The notes under the pieces were generated by a model. That model searched no databases. It had not been told where the DNA came from and worked only from the letters and a program-made list of their open reading frames with translations. Positions 60,401-64,000 of a DNA stretch of 64,000 nucleotides are shown piece after piece. The translations under genes and the position numbers were made by a program. The first letter of the stretch is position 1. Every line of letters starts with the position of its first letter. The DNA comes from Desmodus rotundus. Taxonomy: Eukaryota; Chordata; Mammalia; Chiroptera; Phyllostomidae. Location: the NCBI RefSeq assembly GCF_022682495.2, contig NC_071396.1, forward strand, positions 17,233,735 through 17,297,734, in the 5' to 3' direction.

Positions 60401-62499
60401 TCCCAGATCTTGGATACAAGGGAGAATGTCCTAGGTCTCAATAGAGTCCTAACCCACTATGAGGAAATAGTCACTTCTCTGGAGGTCACCCCAGAGGAGG
60501 GAAGGTCCAGCCATGAGCTGGAGTTGTACAGTGGAGATGGTTTTGCCAAGGAAAACTCTGAGTGGGTCCATTAAAACTTGGCATTAGCAAAAAGCCTCCT
60601 TTGTACCATGTGCATGTAAATGCCTGCTCAGCTCAGCAGCCACACGTAAACATGATGGACACATGGTCTCAGAGGCTGCCATGCTGGACCCACCTCTGCC
60701 TTCCTGCCGAGGCCATGCTTCTCCCAGGCGATGATGGAGTGTGGCCTGTCCCTACAGTTGGTGGGATTCTCCACTGAAGGCCTTGAGTCAAGGGCACCCA
60801 GCAGTCTGGTGGTTGAACCTCTCTTAGAACTGCACTGTAGTCTGAGATTCTTGCTACCTAATATACTCTCCCATGCTCCCTTTCACAGGTATCAGGTCTG
60901 CGCCAGAGTCTGATTTTCATCCGTCACAGGCACTTCCCTTAATACATCTCTGAATGCCCAATCTCCTCTTGGCATCCGCTTCTTACAGGCCCCAAACTAA
61001 CCACACTGGAGCCTGCCTTCGGATTAGCCACGTTGTTCTCTTTCTTCATCACCAGCACTGAGTTAAGGTCCCATTCGTTCCCACCACATTTTCTGTCCTC
61101 CATCTGCCTTCCTCCTCCCTGACAAGCTCCCATTTCTCTGCTTTGATTTTTGCCCACCTCCCCATATTCCTTCACACTACTGGTCATTTGGTTTTATGCC
61201 AACTTATTTCACTTGGGTTTAGGAGAACATCACCAGTTCCTCAAATCGCATAACTTCAGAGGTATCTTGGCAAATCCTCAACAACAGACCCCATGGAAAG
61301 AGCCCAAATTTGCAGCAGTTGTCTCTTTCCATTGTGTAAAGACTCCCACTGTGGTTGATTTCAACACATGTCACTGAATATACAGTTGGGAAGCGAGGTA
61401 CCCCATGAGCGATTGTAAGCTGTGCTACCTGACTTCAGCACATCGCTGCACAGCTCTCTTCTCAGTACCCTTGTTCTGCGCTCCATATTCTAGGAAAACC
61501 CTTTCACAAGTGACCTCTCTTCCATCTGTCCTGGGCAGATACAAGGTAGACACTGATGTAGGTGTAAATGGTGAGCTCTGGGAGAGATACCACAATTTTC
61601 CTTTTTTTCTCCCTGCTCTGGCATGTTCCTGGATTTCATAAGTGCATTTTCAGAGCAAGAAGTGTATTAGTAGTATGCAACATACTTTGTTCCCGGTTGA
61701 GGCAGTAAGAAAAGTTTGGATAGTATATTTAAGGTGGCGTACATGAAAATATTGGCAAATATATGAGACTGCAAGTCAGTTAAGGCTTAAAATATGCGCT
61801 AAGTCTGAAAGTGCCAACCATTTTGCCGTGTTTATTCATTTACTCGATGTTATTTTACTCATGTCATCAAATACATGCTGTGTTCTGTGCTGAGATTAGC
61901 TGTGCCTGTGACAGTCTTTTCATGACAAATGAGGGATGGAAAGTATGTGACAAAATAAATAATAGAAAATATTTGATCTAAGAAATCAGGTCATTAGAAT
62001 GTTAAGATTTCTAAGGGACAAGTTTCAACCTTATAGAAGGAAACAAATATTAATTGCAAGTTTTCAGATTCTTGGATATCAAGGCCACATGAAGAACATT
62101 TCACATAAGTATGATCCTTGAATGCAGGACTACTGTTATCTATGTGTCCGTGAGGTCTTGCTGTCAGGTTGCTGAAAAACCACAACATTCATTCTACAGC
62201 TGTTTTAAAAACTTGCCTCCCTCTATCATACAAGGCAGATATTATGGTGAGAAATAAACAGGGAATATGGAGAAATATAGAGAAAATATTGATTTAATAA
62301 CTAGAGTGATGGAGCTGATGGTTTCTCTTGTGGAGAGGGATGGACCTGCATTTCAAGTGGAATAACTGCCCCCTACAGCTCCTGGGGTGGGCATAAGAGC
62401 TTTCTGAAAAAAAAAAAAACATTAATATTCCCATATTTTCTGCAGAGTGAATTTGAGAGGTTTCTAACTTTGTGTTTTTAAAGTTGAGAAACTTTAATT
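57496..62499. other. Unrecognised non-coding stretch
   Basis: Frames of 60-101 codons occur (57905-58171, 60269-60574, 60939-61187 minus) with no recognisable product. 58300-60050 is very AT-rich. A sequence at 58895-58905 (AATCATCAAGGTAGG) resembles a donor site, but no open exon frame supports it. No RNA gene or confident repeat was seen. Confidence 0.5.
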
Positions 62500-62935
62500 A
62501 TGGTGATTAAGGGAGTTATGGTTTTGGTCTGCAGATATGTTGGTACCCCAGGTCGGGGGGGTAGTGGACCATTGCCCCAATCCTGCGGTCAGCCATGGCA
62601 CCATGGCGGTATTCTACCTGGTTTCCCAAGGGTGTGGGCGGTGGGGTCCTTCTGCTTTTCTGGGTCTGGGGCTGAAACACGACAGAGCCCTAGATGCCAT
62701 CTCTAGTTTGACCAAAACTGTCTCTGTGGTCAGTGGACCCGACGCTTTGTTCCTAAGGTTGTTTGATGCTGACCAGGCCTCATTGTCCTGAGGGCTTACA
62801 AGGGAGTGGATATGCAAGGGAGAAGGCGGCAGGTGAGTCAGGGTGCCGGATGAGGCCAGTTTGAATCAAAAGGAAAGAGAAGGGAAAAGTTCAGCTTAAA
62901 GAAATGAAGTTTCTGCATGGTTACACTATCTGTCA
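62500..62935 (-). mobile_element. Solo LTR, family D copy 2 (antisense)
   Basis: Homologous to 36500-36775 in the same orientation: 'tgcttttctgggtctgg', 'atctctagtttgacc', 'cattgtcctgagggctta', 'ggcaggtgagtcaggg', GCCAGTTTGAATCAAAAGGA and GCATGGTTACA recur in order. The sequence to about 63300 may be part of the same element, since its composition is similar, but the first copy gives no support for that extension. Confidence 0.6.
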
Positions 62936-63324
62936 ATGATTCACGCATCATCGGACGGCAGACAATCCAGCAGACAGAAAGGAGCTCTGCTTTACAGCCA
63001 AGTGGTGTGGGACAGGAAGTCACATGGATAAGAAGGCCAAAGTTTGCCCTGTTACTTAAATCACCAACGTTGATGGGGCAATTTCTGATTGGGGGCTTAC
63101 GAATCCATTTCTGGAAAAGCAAAAACTATGGTTAAGTCAAGTCTAGGTTTGGTGACATGCAGCTTAGCATAAGCAACTCCATTTGGGGTCTGTGGTCTTA
63201 TTAACAGACATTTGAGCTCCGTGTAGTTTGCTAAGGCTCTTCCTTGAGTAGCACATCCTTCACCAAATTCCAAAATTTGTACCACATATTTTGTGGTAAT
63301 TTTTTACATTTCATCATTTTTTTC

Positions 63325-64000
63325 TCAAAGTTTTTATTGTATTTTTTTCCATTACCACTTAGTCCCCTTATATGCCCCTCCCCGCTGTAGTCACCACACT
63401 GTTGTCTATGTCCCTGAGTCTTTTTTTCCTTTTTGTTCAATCCTCCCACCCCCTTCCCTTTCCCCCATCTTTCCTGTCATACTGCTCTCTGTTCGTCTGT
63501 CTCTATGTTGCTTGTTAGTTCAGTTTGCTCATTAGATCCCACATATGAGTGAAATCATGTGTTATTTGTCTTTCTCAGACTGGCTTATTTTACCTAGCAT
63601 AATTTTCTCTTAGCATAAGGTCCATCCACACTGTTGCAAAGGGTAAAACTTCCTTCTTTTTTATGGCCAAATAGTATTCCATTGTGTAAATGTCCCATAA
63701 TGGTTTTATCCACTCATCTACTGATGGACCTTCAGGCTACTTCTATATCTTGGCAATTGTAAATAATGCTGCAATGAAAATAAGGATGCTTATGTTCTTT
63801 CAAATTTGTGTTTTGGGTTCCTCCAGATATATTCCCAGAAGTGAGATCTCTGGGTCAAAAGGCATATCCATTTTTAATTTTTTAATGTATCTCCATGCTA
63901 CTTTCCACAATGGCTGCACCAGTCTGCATTCCTACCAACAGTTCATTAGGGTTCCCCTTTCTCCACATCCTCTCCAGCATTTGTTGTTCGTTGATTTATT
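63325..64000 (-). mobile_element. L1 3' end, antisense, continuing past the right edge
   Basis: Reversed L1 3' UTR (63325-63530), then the ORF2 C-terminus. The ORF2 stop TAA reads on the minus strand at about 63531-63533, next to codons for a conserved MISLICGI ending. Further landmarks are CATAATGGTTTTATCCACTC and the 'gcattcctaccaacagt' stretch near 63928. It is relatively well preserved, so younger than the antisense L1s at 9340 and 40691. The 5' part lies outside the window. Confidence 0.88.

Overview
This window is mammalian nuclear DNA, almost certainly from a bat of the Yangochiroptera. Seven tRNA-derived SINEs carry the Ves-type head (CCCTGGCTGGTGTGGCTCAG and relatives), a bat-specific family. 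A long L1, an ORF1-only HAL1, a non-autonomous hAT element and a mariner-like MITE fit the same assignment. I found no convincing host protein-coding exon and no functional RNA gene. Open reading frames outside repeats are short, unrecognised, and many lack an ATG. The window reads as intergenic or large-intron sequence. Repeat family assignments come from remembered consensus features and were not searched against a library.

Layout. 0-21.9 kb is mostly unrecognised AT-rich DNA with four Ves SINEs (62, 7676, 14474, 18097), an old antisense L1 tail (9340-10255), a probable older L1/HAL1 ORF1 relic (4380-5230), a hAT MITE with an intact 8-bp target duplication (16307-16584), a (TG)n microsatellite and a small CpG-dense patch (20870-21060). 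21.9-29.36 kb is one sense-strand L1 of about 7.4 kb: an unusually long 5' region with a 1.1-kb pyrimidine-rich block, a broken ORF1, a broken ORF2 and a short 3' UTR. A mariner-like palindromic MITE abuts its A-rich tail. 30-36 kb is largely unrecognised sequence with MIR relics.

36.2-49.8 kb is the most structured part: a stack of LTRs and old antisense L1s. Two nearly identical 1.23-1.25-kb solo LTRs (called LTR-A here) lie in opposite orientation at 43437-44666 and 45197-46444, forming a large inverted repeat. Each is flanked by AAAG. The left copy sits in an old antisense L1. The right copy sits inside a second solo LTR (LTR-B, 45071-46948, target duplication ATGA), which is itself inserted in the same L1. 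A Ves SINE lies in the spacer. Two older LTR families (LTR-C, LTR-D) each occur twice in the window.

50-64 kb has an old LTR-like repeat, an orphan L1 ORF2 fragment, a HAL1 copy with a recognisable 12-bp target duplication (53084-55020), one more Ves SINE, a second LTR-D copy and the 3' end of an antisense L1 that runs off the right edge.

Every protein-like signal comes from L1 or HAL1 and all are disabled. No virus-like internal gag/pol/env region was seen; the LTRs appear solo.
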